Below the pieces are notes generated by a model. That model was given only the letters and a program-made list of their open reading frames with translations, was not told where the DNA came from and did not search any database. Positions 19,293 through 27,564 of a stretch of DNA of 64,000 bases are shown here, one piece after another. The position numbers were made by a program, and so were the translations under genes. This DNA comes from Cryobacterium arcticum (GTDB lineage: Bacteria; Actinomycetota; Actinomycetes; Actinomycetales; Microbacteriaceae): positions 190,540-254,539 of the forward strand of contig NZ_QHLY01000009.1 of NCBI RefSeq assembly GCF_003185895.1. The letters run 5' to 3'. The first letter of the stretch is position 1. The number at the start of each line of letters is the position of its first letter.

Positions 19293-20159
19293 ATGCGCGG
19301 AATCATTCTCGCCGGCGGCTCTGGCACACGCCTCTGGCCGATCACCAAGGGCATCTCCAAGCAGCTGATGCCGATCTACGACAAGCCGATGATCTACTAC
19401 CCCCTCTCGACGCTGATGATGGCCGGCATTCGGGAGGTGCTCATCATCACCACCCCCGAGTACAACGACCAGTTCAAGGCGCTGCTCGGCGACGGCAGCG
19501 AGCTGGGCCTCACGCTCGAGTACGCCGTGCAGCCCTCACCCGACGGCCTGGCGCAGGCGTTCACCATCGGTGAGGACTTCATCGGCGACGACAGCGTCGC
19601 CCTGGTCCTCGGTGACAACATCTTCCACGGCGCTGGGCTGGGTACCGCCCTCCGCAACAACGCCGACATCGACGGCGCGCTGATCTTCGCGTACCACGTG
19701 TCCAACCCCACCTCCTATGGTGTGGTCGAGTTCGACGACGACTTCACCGCCGTCTCCATCGAAGAGAAGCCGGTCAAGCCGAAGAGCAACTACGCGGTTC
19801 CCGGCCTGTACTTCTACGACAACTCCGTCGTCGAGATCGCCAAGTCGATCGAACCCTCCGCCCGCGGCGAGCTGGAGATCTCCACCGTCAACGAGCGGTA
19901 CCTCAACCAGGGCAACCTGCACGTGCAGGTTCTGGACCGCGGCACCGCCTGGCTGGACACCGGCACCTTCGAATCGATGATGCAGGCCAGCGAGTACGTG
20001 CGCGTGATCGAAGACCGCCAGGGCCACAAGATCGGCTGCATCGAAGAAATCGCCTGGCGCGCCGGCTGGATCGACGACGCCCAGCTCGGCAAGCTCGCCG
20101 CCCCGCTCGCCAAGAGCGGCTACGGCGTCTACCTGGCCGGACTGCTCAAGACCGACTAA
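19293..20159 (+). CDS. rmlA: Glucose-1-phosphate thymidylyltransferase
   Basis: First step of dTDP-rhamnose synthesis: dTTP plus glucose-1-phosphate. The 288-residue nucleotidyltransferase has [18 protein letters not shown] at the N-terminus, a [10 protein letters not shown] segment, LGDNIFHG with the metal-binding aspartate, and [19 protein letters not shown]. Normal length. It is the last gene of the rmlCA unit, with a strong hairpin terminator 40 bp downstream. Confidence 0.95.
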   Translation: MRGIILAGGSGTRLWPITKGISKQLMPIYDKPMIYYPLSTLMMAGIREVLIITTPEYNDQFKALLGDGSELGLTLEYAVQPSPDGLAQAFTIGEDFIGDDSVALVLGDNIFHGAGLGTALRNNADIDGALIFAYHVSNPTSYGVVEFDDDFTAVSIEEKPVKPKSNYAVPGLYFYDNSVVEIAKSIEPSARGELEISTVNERYLNQGNLHVQVLDRGTAWLDTGTFESMMQASEYVRVIEDRQGHKIGCIEEIAWRAGWIDDAQLGKLAAPLAKSGYGVYLAGLLKTD

Positions 20160-20198
20160 CAGCACTCTCGCCGGCTGAGGTTCCCGCCGACATACCGC

Positions 20199-20233
20199 CT
20201 CAGGCCCCGTGGATGCGCTCCACGGGGCCTGAG
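20199..20233 (+). terminator. Hairpin terminator after rmlA
   Basis: CTCAGGCCCCGTGGA (20199-20213) and TCCACGGGGCCTGAG (20219-20233) form a perfect 15-bp stem with a 5-nt loop. There is no clear T-tract, but the stem is very stable. It can also serve the convergent gene ending at 20355. Confidence 0.8.
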
Positions 20234-20354
20234 TCATGTGATCTGCCGAGATGCCAGTTGGGGTCAGTAGTGTGCCCTGGTCACTGGCCGCAACTGTCCT
20301 CTCGTGTGCTGGCGCCGCGAGGTCAGGGGCGACCATGTGCCCGACGGGGAGTGG

Positions 20355-21323
20355 TCAGCCGCCGGACTGGATGTGGGCGAGCACGTCGTCCATGGTCGCC
20401 TTGATGCCGGCCGGCAGGCTGGTCAGTTGCCGCTGGTCCAGGTCGGGCCACACCGTCGACGTGATGCGCAGGTCGAGGCCCTGCATCGATGCTTCGGCGG
20501 AGTAGCCCAGCATCACGTTGGGCTTGCCCTTGGCCAGGCTGCGGATGTGGCCGAGCAGGTTGCTGATCGTGACGGCCTGCCCGGAGGCGAGGTTCTTGAC
20601 CACCTCGGTGCGGCCTTCTGCAGCCGTCACGGCGTGCAGCCGGTCGACGCAGTCCACCACGAGCTCGGCGCAGTCCCGCACGAAGATGTAGTCCCGCATG
20701 GTTTCCAGCGGCACGAAGATCGACGCCGGCCGGGGGGAGAACTGAGCCTTGGCCAGGTGCGAGATCAGGCCTTGCATCTTGCCGAGCTTCTGACCGGGGC
20801 CGTAGAGGTTCGCGATCCGGCCGGCGAGCACCGAGACGCCCGACGCCCGGGAGAAGTCGAACAGGCTGGCTTCGGCGTCGAGCTTGAACCGGCCGTAGCC
20901 CGAGATCGGCACCGGCGTGCTGGTCTCGTCGAATGGCGGATGCTCGGAGCCGCCGTACACGCCCCCGGCCGACGAGGCGTAGAAGACGGCCCCGCGCGCG
21001 GCCGTGCCGTGCGCGCCTGCGGTGGTGCCGACGGCGTCAAGAACGAGACGGAGCTGGTGCAGTTCCTGGGCGATGGCCGGCGGGGGAGTCGACGTGACGG
21101 CGTTGCCGGCCAACCAGAGCACCACCCAGTCGGCGGAGTCGGTGGCGGCGGTGCGCAACAGCTGTTCGGCCGTCGCCGTGGCGGAGGCGACCAGGGCGTC
21201 GTCGTCGGCCCAGGGCAGGGGCTCAGCCGGCAGCAGAACCCACCCGTTGCGTCGCCCGATGGCCGCAGAGGTGGCGCTGCCGAGCAGGCCGCGGGCGCCG
21301 ATCACCCAGGCGTATGTCGTCAC
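20355..21323 (-). CDS. NAD-dependent epimerase/dehydratase family protein
   Basis: The 322-residue extended SDR protein has a nucleotide-binding loop GARGLLGSATS, ASSAGGVYGGS, and the catalytic YGRFK pair (Y-x-x-x-K). The RIANLYGPGQKLGKMQGLI segment resembles sugar-nucleotide epimerases. It overlaps the stop of the upstream glycosyltransferase by 4 nt, so both probably work on one sugar or glycolipid intermediate. The exact reaction is not recognisable; a reductase or epimerase on an NDP-sugar is likely. Confidence 0.82.
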   Translation of the reverse strand: MTTYAWVIGARGLLGSATSAAIGRRNGWVLLPAEPLPWADDDALVASATATAEQLLRTAATDSADWVVLWLAGNAVTSTPPPAIAQELHQLRLVLDAVGTTAGAHGTAARGAVFYASSAGGVYGGSEHPPFDETSTPVPISGYGRFKLDAEASLFDFSRASGVSVLAGRIANLYGPGQKLGKMQGLISHLAKAQFSPRPASIFVPLETMRDYIFVRDCAELVVDCVDRLHAVTAAEGRTEVVKNLASGQAVTISNLLGHIRSLAKGKPNVMLGYSAEASMQGLDLRITSTVWPDLDQRQLTSLPAGIKATMDDVLAHIQSGG

Positions 21324-22393
21324 TTGGCGGCTTTGCGCGTCCGCCCGAGAGGCCCGTTCGCCGGGTCTGTCGTGATCAGGTACGGCGGCTTACCCATGGC
21401 CATGTTCACGTTGATCCCGATGTATTCCGCGATGATGCCCAGCGAGAACAGGATGAACCCGGCGCTGAGGAGTACCAGCACGCTCAGCGAGGCCCAGCCT
21501 TGAATGGCGATGTCGCCGGCCAGCCGCTGGATGAAGATGACGATGGCGAACACGACGCCGATCAGGGCGAAGACCACGCCGAGCCCGCTCACGAGGCGCA
21601 GGCCCCGCGTGCCGGTGGTGAGGATCATGCGCCAGAAGTGCGAGAACAGGCGCCGTGCAGAGTAACCACTGGACCGCTCGCCCTCCTCGCGAAGCTCGAC
21701 GGGGGAGGTGGTCACACGGGCGGCAACCCAGCCGATGGCCACGTCGAGGTACACGCCACTGCCGGCGTACGCGGCCACGCTGCGGCCGATGTTGCCGAGC
21801 ATCAACCGGTAGCTCTGGTAGTCGGCGGCGGCGCCGGAGCCGGAGAGCTTGGTGAGCAGGTACTTGGCGCCCTTCGACGCCGCGTTGCGCAGCGCTCCGT
21901 GCGGGGCCGGGTTGGTGGGCTTGGCGTAGACGACGCTGGCCTGCTCGCGCATGGCGGTATCCAGCATGCCGCCGATCGCCTGGGGGTCGTGTTGGCCGTC
22001 TTCGTCCAGGGTGACGATCCAGTCGCCGCCGGAGGACGCCATCCCGGCGAGCGTTGCGGCGTGCTGGCCGAAGTTCTTGCTCAGCCAGATGCCGCGAGCG
22101 AACGGGTACTGTTCGGTGATCTCGCGGATGATCGCGGCGGAGTCGTCGGGCCCGTGGTCGAAGACCAGCAGCACTTCTTCGACCTGGAAGCTGTAACCGT
22201 CGGGAGTGATGCTCAGCCGGGTCAGCGGTTCGATCTCGCTGAGGACGGTTCCGAGGGTGCGTTCTCCCTGGTACACGGGGATGACGATCGAGATGCTGTG
22301 GTCGGCGACGTCGGGTACTGCAGCGGGGAGTGTCACGGGTTCAGAACCTATCACACGGCCGGTTTCACCGGCCGGATCAGACGCTTGCGGCAT
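21320..22393 (-). CDS. Family 2 glycosyltransferase, polyprenyl-phosphate (GtrB/DPM1-like) type
   Basis: The 357-residue protein has a GT-A domain with SIVIPVYQGERTLGTVL, the metal-binding TLDEDGQHDP, the acceptor-side segment AADYQSYRLM, and two C-terminal membrane helices (about residues 270-330). This architecture makes polyprenyl-phosphate sugars on the cytoplasmic face, which GT-C enzymes use outside. The N-terminal 35 residues before SIVIP are poorly conserved, so the true start may be further in. It overlaps the preceding glycosyltransferase by 17 nt and the next epimerase by 4 nt. Confidence 0.85.
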   Translation of the reverse strand: MPQASDPAGETGRVIGSEPVTLPAAVPDVADHSISIVIPVYQGERTLGTVLSEIEPLTRLSITPDGYSFQVEEVLLVFDHGPDDSAAIIREITEQYPFARGIWLSKNFGQHAATLAGMASSGGDWIVTLDEDGQHDPQAIGGMLDTAMREQASVVYAKPTNPAPHGALRNAASKGAKYLLTKLSGSGAAADYQSYRLMLGNIGRSVAAYAGSGVYLDVAIGWVAARVTTSPVELREEGERSSGYSARRLFSHFWRMILTTGTRGLRLVSGLGVVFALIGVVFAIVIFIQRLAGDIAIQGWASLSVLVLLSAGFILFSLGIIAEYIGINVNMAMGKPPYLITTDPANGPLGRTRKAAK

Positions 22394-23273
22394 CAGGCTT
22401 CACCGCCTTCGACATGCGCCGGCCGAGCCAGATATAGGCGAGCCGCCGAGCCTGGGCCATCACCCGTGCCCGAGTATTGCCGATCAGCCGGTCGGTGTTC
22501 GACACCACGTCGGGCCGGGTCTTCGCCATCCAGTTGTGGAAACCGATCGCCTGGGCGGCCTGTTCGGCGACCAGGCGCACGCTCCACTGGCTGTCGGAGA
22601 TGCGGAAGCCGGCGAGGCTGCCGGGTACGCCGACGAACTTGCCCTCGAGCAGCACGAGCGAGTACGAGGTCTCGTCGATCAGGTACGGCCAGCGGGAGTC
22701 CCACCAGCCGACCTTCTCCAACACGCTTCTGCGCATCATCACGCAGCCGGGTTCACCGAAGATGTTGGTGCCTGAGGTCACGGTCTTCCGCACGGCCACG
22801 GTGCCGTCGTGCACGCCGGTCAGGCCCGCCAGTCCACGATTCTTGATCACGGGCACACCGTTGGCGTCAACGATGTCGCGCGGAGACGCGGCCAGGACGG
22901 CCGTAGGTTCGGCGATAAGCGCGGCAACCTGCTGGGCCACGATCGTCGGATAGAGCAGGTCGTCGCCGCAGACCAGCTTGATCAACTCGCCGGTGGCCGC
23001 CTGGCTCACCCGGTTCCAGTTGCGCAGCGCCCCGCCACCGCCTTCGGTATGCAGAAGGGTGACCCGCGGGTCGCTGCTGTATCGCTGCATCACCGACCAG
23101 GTGTCGTCGGAGGACGCGTGGTCGGAGACGATCACCTCGAGATTGGTGTACGTCTGGCCGAGTACTGACTTCATCGTGTCGTCGAGATAGTCCGCATTGT
23201 TGTAAGCGGGAATCACGATCGAGACAAGTGGTTCGTCCTGGCTGGAGGGGGTCTGGGCCGAGTTGATACTCAT
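22377..23273 (-). CDS. Family 2 glycosyltransferase
   Basis: The 298-residue protein has a GT-A fold with VSIVIPAYNNADYLDDTM, VSDHASSDDT, and the metal-binding VCGDD motif. A following FGEPGCVMMRRSVLEKVGWWD segment (acceptor loop) is typical of wall-polysaccharide transferases. The start at 23273 lies in the TCATATGTAGGT sequence shared with rmlB. It is the first gene of a three-gene unit running to 20355. Sugar and linkage are not predictable. Confidence 0.86.
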   Translation of the reverse strand: MSINSAQTPSSQDEPLVSIVIPAYNNADYLDDTMKSVLGQTYTNLEVIVSDHASSDDTWSVMQRYSSDPRVTLLHTEGGGGALRNWNRVSQAATGELIKLVCGDDLLYPTIVAQQVAALIAEPTAVLAASPRDIVDANGVPVIKNRGLAGLTGVHDGTVAVRKTVTSGTNIFGEPGCVMMRRSVLEKVGWWDSRWPYLIDETSYSLVLLEGKFVGVPGSLAGFRISDSQWSVRLVAEQAAQAIGFHNWMAKTRPDVVSNTDRLIGNTRARVMAQARRLAYIWLGRRMSKAVKPDAASV

Positions 23274-23360
23274 ATGTAGGTGGTTGCTCGTTTCGTTGGG
23301 GAAACTACCCCACCACGATACCGGCTGACCCCCTCGTGCGGTTGTGAAGGCACCGTGAGG

Positions 23361-23366
23361 GATAAT
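23361..23366 (+). promoter_or_regulatory. -10-like GATAAT box placed for a leaderless start
   Basis: GATAAT ends 6 nt before GTG 23373. This is one base from consensus and is the main reason for choosing 23373 over GTG 23355 or the longer frame from 23280. Confidence 0.45.
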
Positions 23367-23372
23367 CTTCTG

Positions 23373-25601
23373 GTGCAGTCCAAAATAGTGTGGCCCATGC
23401 TCGTTGTGGTGGCAGTCCTGGCGGGAGCGTCCATCCCGCTGTTCTTCGACCCCGGTTTCTACTATGTGGATGACAGCCAGTCCGGCGCGTTCGGGCAATG
23501 GTACGAGATCGGCCGGCGGGTGCTTGACCTGGATTGGTCGCTGATCAACCCGCGAGTCTGGCAGTCCGGCAACTACCTCGCCGAGGGTGCATGGGGAATC
23601 CTCAGCCCCGTCCTCTGGGTCGTGGGCATCGGTGCCCACCTCACCGGCAGCGCCCTGATCTTCAGCACCGTCATCAAGATGCTGTGCCTGGTGCTCGGCG
23701 CGGTGGGCGTGTACGCGTTGGCACGCAACTTCGGTGCGCTGCGCCCGTGGGCGGCGCTTGTCGCCGTCGCCGCGCCCCTGGCGGGCTTCACCCTGTACAT
23801 GGATGCTCCGTCGTGGGCCAACGGCCTGATGGCGTGGAGCTTCCTCCCACTGACCTGGGTGCTCGCCCGTCGTGCTGTCCTTCAGGCTAAGTCGCCCGTC
23901 CTGCCGATTCTGTCGTCCATCGCACTGGTCGGGATCGGCTACGCGCACGCCACGATATTTCTCGCCATCACCCTGGCCGGCCTCATCGTGGAGGCTTTCC
24001 TGAGCAAACACCGCCCGTCGATCGTGCGGTCGTTCGCGCTCGCCACCGCGGCCGGCAGTTTCGCTGTCATCGTGCACCTCCCGGGTCTGCTCACCGCGCC
24101 CGTCACCGGCCGCACGAGCGGAGTGGCCAACACCGACCTGCTCACCGTGAACCTCAGCGGACTCTTCGCCTCGTCCACCCCCGTCGGTACGCCGGGCATC
24201 CTGTTCTTCAACGCCCAATTCCCCTACGCGCCACTGCTCTACATCGCCTGGTTCCTGCCCCTGCTGGCGTTCGTCGACCTGAGCCGCCTGCGTGAACTGC
24301 TTCGGCGCCGACTGAGCATCGTGATCGTGCTCGTCGCCGCCTTGGTCGGTGTTCTGCTGCCGAGCGATTTCGGTCCGTTGCGTTTCCCCGTGCGAATGAT
24401 GCCGTACCTCACGCTGGCCGTGCTCCTGCTGGTCGCGGTCGGCTTGTCGCACGCACGGCCGGTCGTGCTCGGCCGCAACCGATTCCTGCTCGCCGGGGGA
24501 CTGGTCCTGCTCGGCGCCGGACTGACCTTCAGCGCTGGTCCGCAGTACGTCAAGGTGCTGGCCGTGGTCACCGTTCTGATCCTCGCTGCGATCTGGCTGT
24601 CCTACCGCATCCTCGGCGATCACCCGCTGCCGCTGCTCGGCCGCGAATCGGCCGGCTGGCTGGCCGGTAAGAGCGTGGCGACGGTTGCCGGCGCCGCCAT
24701 CGCCCTCACGGTGCTGCTGCTCGTCCCCCAGCACATCTCCTCGCCGACGTCGCCACTGCCCGATTACAGCGTTCCGAACGACGTCAGCGATTACCAGCAG
24801 CAACTCGAGAACGCGGTGGGCGACGTCATCGTCGTCGGCGGAGTCGCCGACGTGAGTGCCTCGGGGGCATGGGATGAAACACTGGTGGGCAACCTCTGGT
24901 ACGTCACTGAGGAGAACGTGCAGAACGCCTACTCGGCGGTGTATTACACGCCGTACAACTCGTTGACCTGCATGCAGTACAACGGCTCCACCTGCGGGGC
25001 TCTCTACGACAGGCTCTTCACGACGATGCCCGACACCGGCAAGACCGTCGTCGACCTGATGGGCATCAGCTCGATCCAGGCCGTCAAGGACGTTGTGCCC
25101 AAGAAGGACTGGTCGGTTGTGCCGGCGGGCTGGCACATCGCTGAGGACACCGACCAGACCCGTCTGATCGTGCGGGATGAGCCTGTAGCGGGTGCCGGCT
25201 CGGTGGTGTGGGCATCCGACGGTACCGAGGTCACGGTCCTTTCCGAGGACGCCATGGGAGTCACCTTCAGGGTCGACGCCATCGGCGCCGACGGTGGGCA
25301 GGTGGCGCTGAGCCGGATCCCGTGGCCGGGATACCAGGCCACCGGTGGAACCGTGTCCGCCGAGCCGGTCGACACCTTCCTGCTCGGCGTCGATATCGAT
25401 GCGGCCGAGCTGGGCAAGACCGTCACCGTGTCGTTCTACGCACCGGGCTATCCCCTGCAGCTCGCCGCGGCTGCCCTGCTGCTGCTTCTGCTCGCGGGAT
25501 GGCCGATCGCACGACTGATCGGGCGCCGGCGGAACGGCGACGGCCCCTTCATCCGCATGGCCCGTGCCAGCCGAATCCCGGCAGCCGAGGTGCCGGCATG
25601 A
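23373..25601 (+). CDS. Large polytopic membrane protein, GT-C-like
   Basis: The 742-residue product has about a dozen hydrophobic segments spread over residues 1-470, then a soluble, presumably extracytoplasmic domain (about 470-700) and a last helix near the C-terminus (LQLAAAALLLLLLAGW). An acidic YYVDDSQSGAFGQW stretch follows the first helix, in the place where GT-C glycosyltransferases keep their catalytic aspartates. I infer a lipid-linked-sugar glycosyltransferase or polymer-modifying protein of the wall locus. The next gene overlaps its stop by 4 nt. No closer family assignment is justified. Confidence 0.75.
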   Translation: MQSKIVWPMLVVVAVLAGASIPLFFDPGFYYVDDSQSGAFGQWYEIGRRVLDLDWSLINPRVWQSGNYLAEGAWGILSPVLWVVGIGAHLTGSALIFSTVIKMLCLVLGAVGVYALARNFGALRPWAALVAVAAPLAGFTLYMDAPSWANGLMAWSFLPLTWVLARRAVLQAKSPVLPILSSIALVGIGYAHATIFLAITLAGLIVEAFLSKHRPSIVRSFALATAAGSFAVIVHLPGLLTAPVTGRTSGVANTDLLTVNLSGLFASSTPVGTPGILFFNAQFPYAPLLYIAWFLPLLAFVDLSRLRELLRRRLSIVIVLVAALVGVLLPSDFGPLRFPVRMMPYLTLAVLLLVAVGLSHARPVVLGRNRFLLAGGLVLLGAGLTFSAGPQYVKVLAVVTVLILAAIWLSYRILGDHPLPLLGRESAGWLAGKSVATVAGAAIALTVLLLVPQHISSPTSPLPDYSVPNDVSDYQQQLENAVGDVIVVGGVADVSASGAWDETLVGNLWYVTEENVQNAYSAVYYTPYNSLTCMQYNGSTCGALYDRLFTTMPDTGKTVVDLMGISSIQAVKDVVPKKDWSVVPAGWHIAEDTDQTRLIVRDEPVAGAGSVVWASDGTEVTVLSEDAMGVTFRVDAIGADGGQVALSRIPWPGYQATGGTVSAEPVDTFLLGVDIDAAELGKTVTVSFYAPGYPLQLAAAALLLLLLAGWPIARLIGRRRNGDGPFIRMARASRIPAAEVPA

Positions 25602-26554
25602 CCGGTGCCGCCGCCGTGCGCACCGTGGCGGTCGTGGTCGCGTACAACCGTCGGGACCTGCTCATCGAGGTGCTCGATGCCCTTGCGGTGCAAACCACGC
25701 CGGTAGCCGCCATCGTGGTCGTGGACAACGCCTCCACCGACGACACCGCCGAACTGGTGCGCACCCGGTATCCGGGTGCCGACCTGATCTCGGTCGCGCG
25801 CAACACCGGAGGAGCCGGCGGATTCGCGATCGGCGCCGCCCGAGCGGTGGTGCGCCAGGACGCTGACCTGGTCTGGCTCATGGACGACGACACCGTGCCC
25901 ACCCCCACTGCCCTCGAGGCGCTGGTGGGCAGCGTCGGCGACGACCGGGGTGTCACCATCGCCGGGTCACGGGTGGTGTGGACCGACGGCCAGGACCACC
26001 CGATGAACACGCCCAGGGTCAAACCCTTCGTCGGCGCCCGCGAACGTGCCGCAGCCTCGGCGCGGCAGGCAGTTCCCGTGCGCAGCTCGTCGTTCGTGTC
26101 CATGCTCGTCAGGGCCGATGCGCTCCGCGAGCACGGGTTGCCGATCGCGGACTACTTCATCTGGAACGATGACTTCGAGTTCTCCACCCGCATCCTGCGC
26201 CGCAGCCGCGGATTCTTCGTACCCGGCAGCGTCGTCGTGCACAAGACGGTCAAGCTCGGCGCGACCGACGTCGATCCCGGCGCCCGCTTCTACTACGAGG
26301 TGCGCAACAAGATCTGGTTGCTGCGCCTGGCTTCCGGCCTGAGCCCGGCGGAGAAGGTGCTGTACTCCGGTTCCACTGTGCGCCGCTGGGCTCGCACCTT
26401 TATCGCGTCCGGCAACCGGCCCCTGCTGCTCAGTGGGCTGCGGAGCGGCCTTCGCGACGGATTCCGTACCCAGCCGCGTGCCAACCGGGACGCATTGGCC
26501 GGCCTCGGTGAGGCCACCGACGATGTCATCGCCTGTGAAGCCGGGGTGGCCTGA
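25598..26554 (+). CDS. Family 2 glycosyltransferase, GlfT1-like layout
   Basis: The 318-residue protein has VAVVVAYNRRDLLIEVLDAL, VVDNASTDDT, the NTGGAGGFAIG loop, the metal-binding WLMDDDTVP, and NDDFEFSTRI further on. The GGAGGF plus DDD combination recurs in galactofuranosyl- and rhamnosyltransferases of actinobacterial wall synthesis, and GlfT2 and Glf are encoded nearby, so an initiating galactofuranosyltransferase is plausible. That assignment is an inference. The start overlaps the preceding stop (ATGA), and the next glycosyltransferase starts 1 nt after this stop codon. Confidence 0.84.
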   Translation: MTGAAAVRTVAVVVAYNRRDLLIEVLDALAVQTTPVAAIVVVDNASTDDTAELVRTRYPGADLISVARNTGGAGGFAIGAARAVVRQDADLVWLMDDDTVPTPTALEALVGSVGDDRGVTIAGSRVVWTDGQDHPMNTPRVKPFVGARERAAASARQAVPVRSSSFVSMLVRADALREHGLPIADYFIWNDDFEFSTRILRRSRGFFVPGSVVVHKTVKLGATDVDPGARFYYEVRNKIWLLRLASGLSPAEKVLYSGSTVRRWARTFIASGNRPLLLSGLRSGLRDGFRTQPRANRDALAGLGEATDDVIACEAGVA

Positions 26555-26555
26555 C

Positions 26556-27395
26556 GTGTCAGAGACACCGTTCTCCCTGCTCCTGCCCGTCTACGCCGGG
26601 GACAAGGCGGCCTATTTCGCCAAGGCATTCACGAGTACCGTCATCGAGCAGAGCCGCCGGCCCAGTGACGTCGTGATCGTGCAAGACGGACCCATCGGCG
26701 CTGAACTCGCGGCAGCCGTTGCCACCGCAACCGCCGAATCTCCCGTTCCGGTGAACCATGTGCGGCTGCCCGCCAACGTCGGGCTCGCCCGCGCGTTGGA
26801 AACCGGTCTCCAACACTGCGCCCACGATGTCGTCGCCCGCATGGACGCTGACGACATCTCGCTGCCGACCCGGTTCGAGCGTCAGCTCACCGTGATCGAT
26901 GACGGATACGACCTCGTGGGCACCGGCATGCTTGAGTTTGACGAGGATGGCCGGGTTCTGGGCCAACGCATCCCGCCGACCGACCCTGACGAGATCGCGT
27001 CCACCGCCCGGTTCCACGACCCGTTCAACCACCCCACCGTGGTGTATCGCCGTTCGGTCGTAGCTCGCGCCGGCGGCTACCGGGAACTGCCGTTGATGGA
27101 GGATTACTGGTTGTTCGCACGGATGATCCAGGCGGGCGCCCTGGTCGCGAACCTTCCCGATCCGCTGGTGATGTACAGGGTCGACGCGGGAGCCTACGGC
27201 CGTCGGGGCGGCTGGACCCTGTTTCGCAGTGAGATCGCGCTGCAGCGCAGCCTGCTCCGGGATGCCTTCGTGACCCGACGCCAGTTCGCCCGCAACATCC
27301 TGGTGCGTGGTGGGTACCGCTTCGTGCCGGTTGCGGTGCGCAGAATCGCCTACCGGCGGTTCATCGTGCGTGATTACGGGAACACGGGCGACTAA
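26556..27395 (+). CDS. Family 2 glycosyltransferase
   Basis: The 279-residue protein has SLLLPVYAGDKAAYFAKAF, a VQDG loop, the metal-binding RMDADDISLP, and the LMEDYWLFARMI segment with the likely catalytic acid. This subfamily is close to capsule and O-antigen transferases of about 280 residues. Translation starts at GTG 26556, two bases after the upstream stop, in a three-gene unit with 23373 and 25598. Donor sugar is unknown. Confidence 0.85.
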   Translation: MSETPFSLLLPVYAGDKAAYFAKAFTSTVIEQSRRPSDVVIVQDGPIGAELAAAVATATAESPVPVNHVRLPANVGLARALETGLQHCAHDVVARMDADDISLPTRFERQLTVIDDGYDLVGTGMLEFDEDGRVLGQRIPPTDPDEIASTARFHDPFNHPTVVYRRSVVARAGGYRELPLMEDYWLFARMIQAGALVANLPDPLVMYRVDAGAYGRRGGWTLFRSEIALQRSLLRDAFVTRRQFARNILVRGGYRFVPVAVRRIAYRRFIVRDYGNTGD

Positions 27396-27564
27396 CCGGC
27401 GCGCCCCCGCGGCACGCCGGGCCACGGAGCATCCCATTCGGTAAGGTGAGCTGACGTGTGCTGGTGCGCGGGCGGTGCCATGGGGGCGGAACTTAAGGGT
27501 CACCCGTCGGTCGTTCGACGCAACAGCCGTCGACCAGCAACCGATAGTTAGCCGAGGCCACGAC

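Noticed and set aside
20251..21503. Plus-strand frames overlapping the epimerase at 20355-21323
   Set aside because: Antisense shadows; the minus-strand gene has clear Rossmann and Y-x-x-x-K motifs and operon overlap with its neighbour.
23274..25136. Upstream part of the long minus-strand frame extending the glycosyltransferase to 919 codons
   Set aside because: It is antisense to the large membrane protein gene, has biased composition (H, Q, R, D), and the real protein begins at the conserved GT-A motif following the ATG at 23273.
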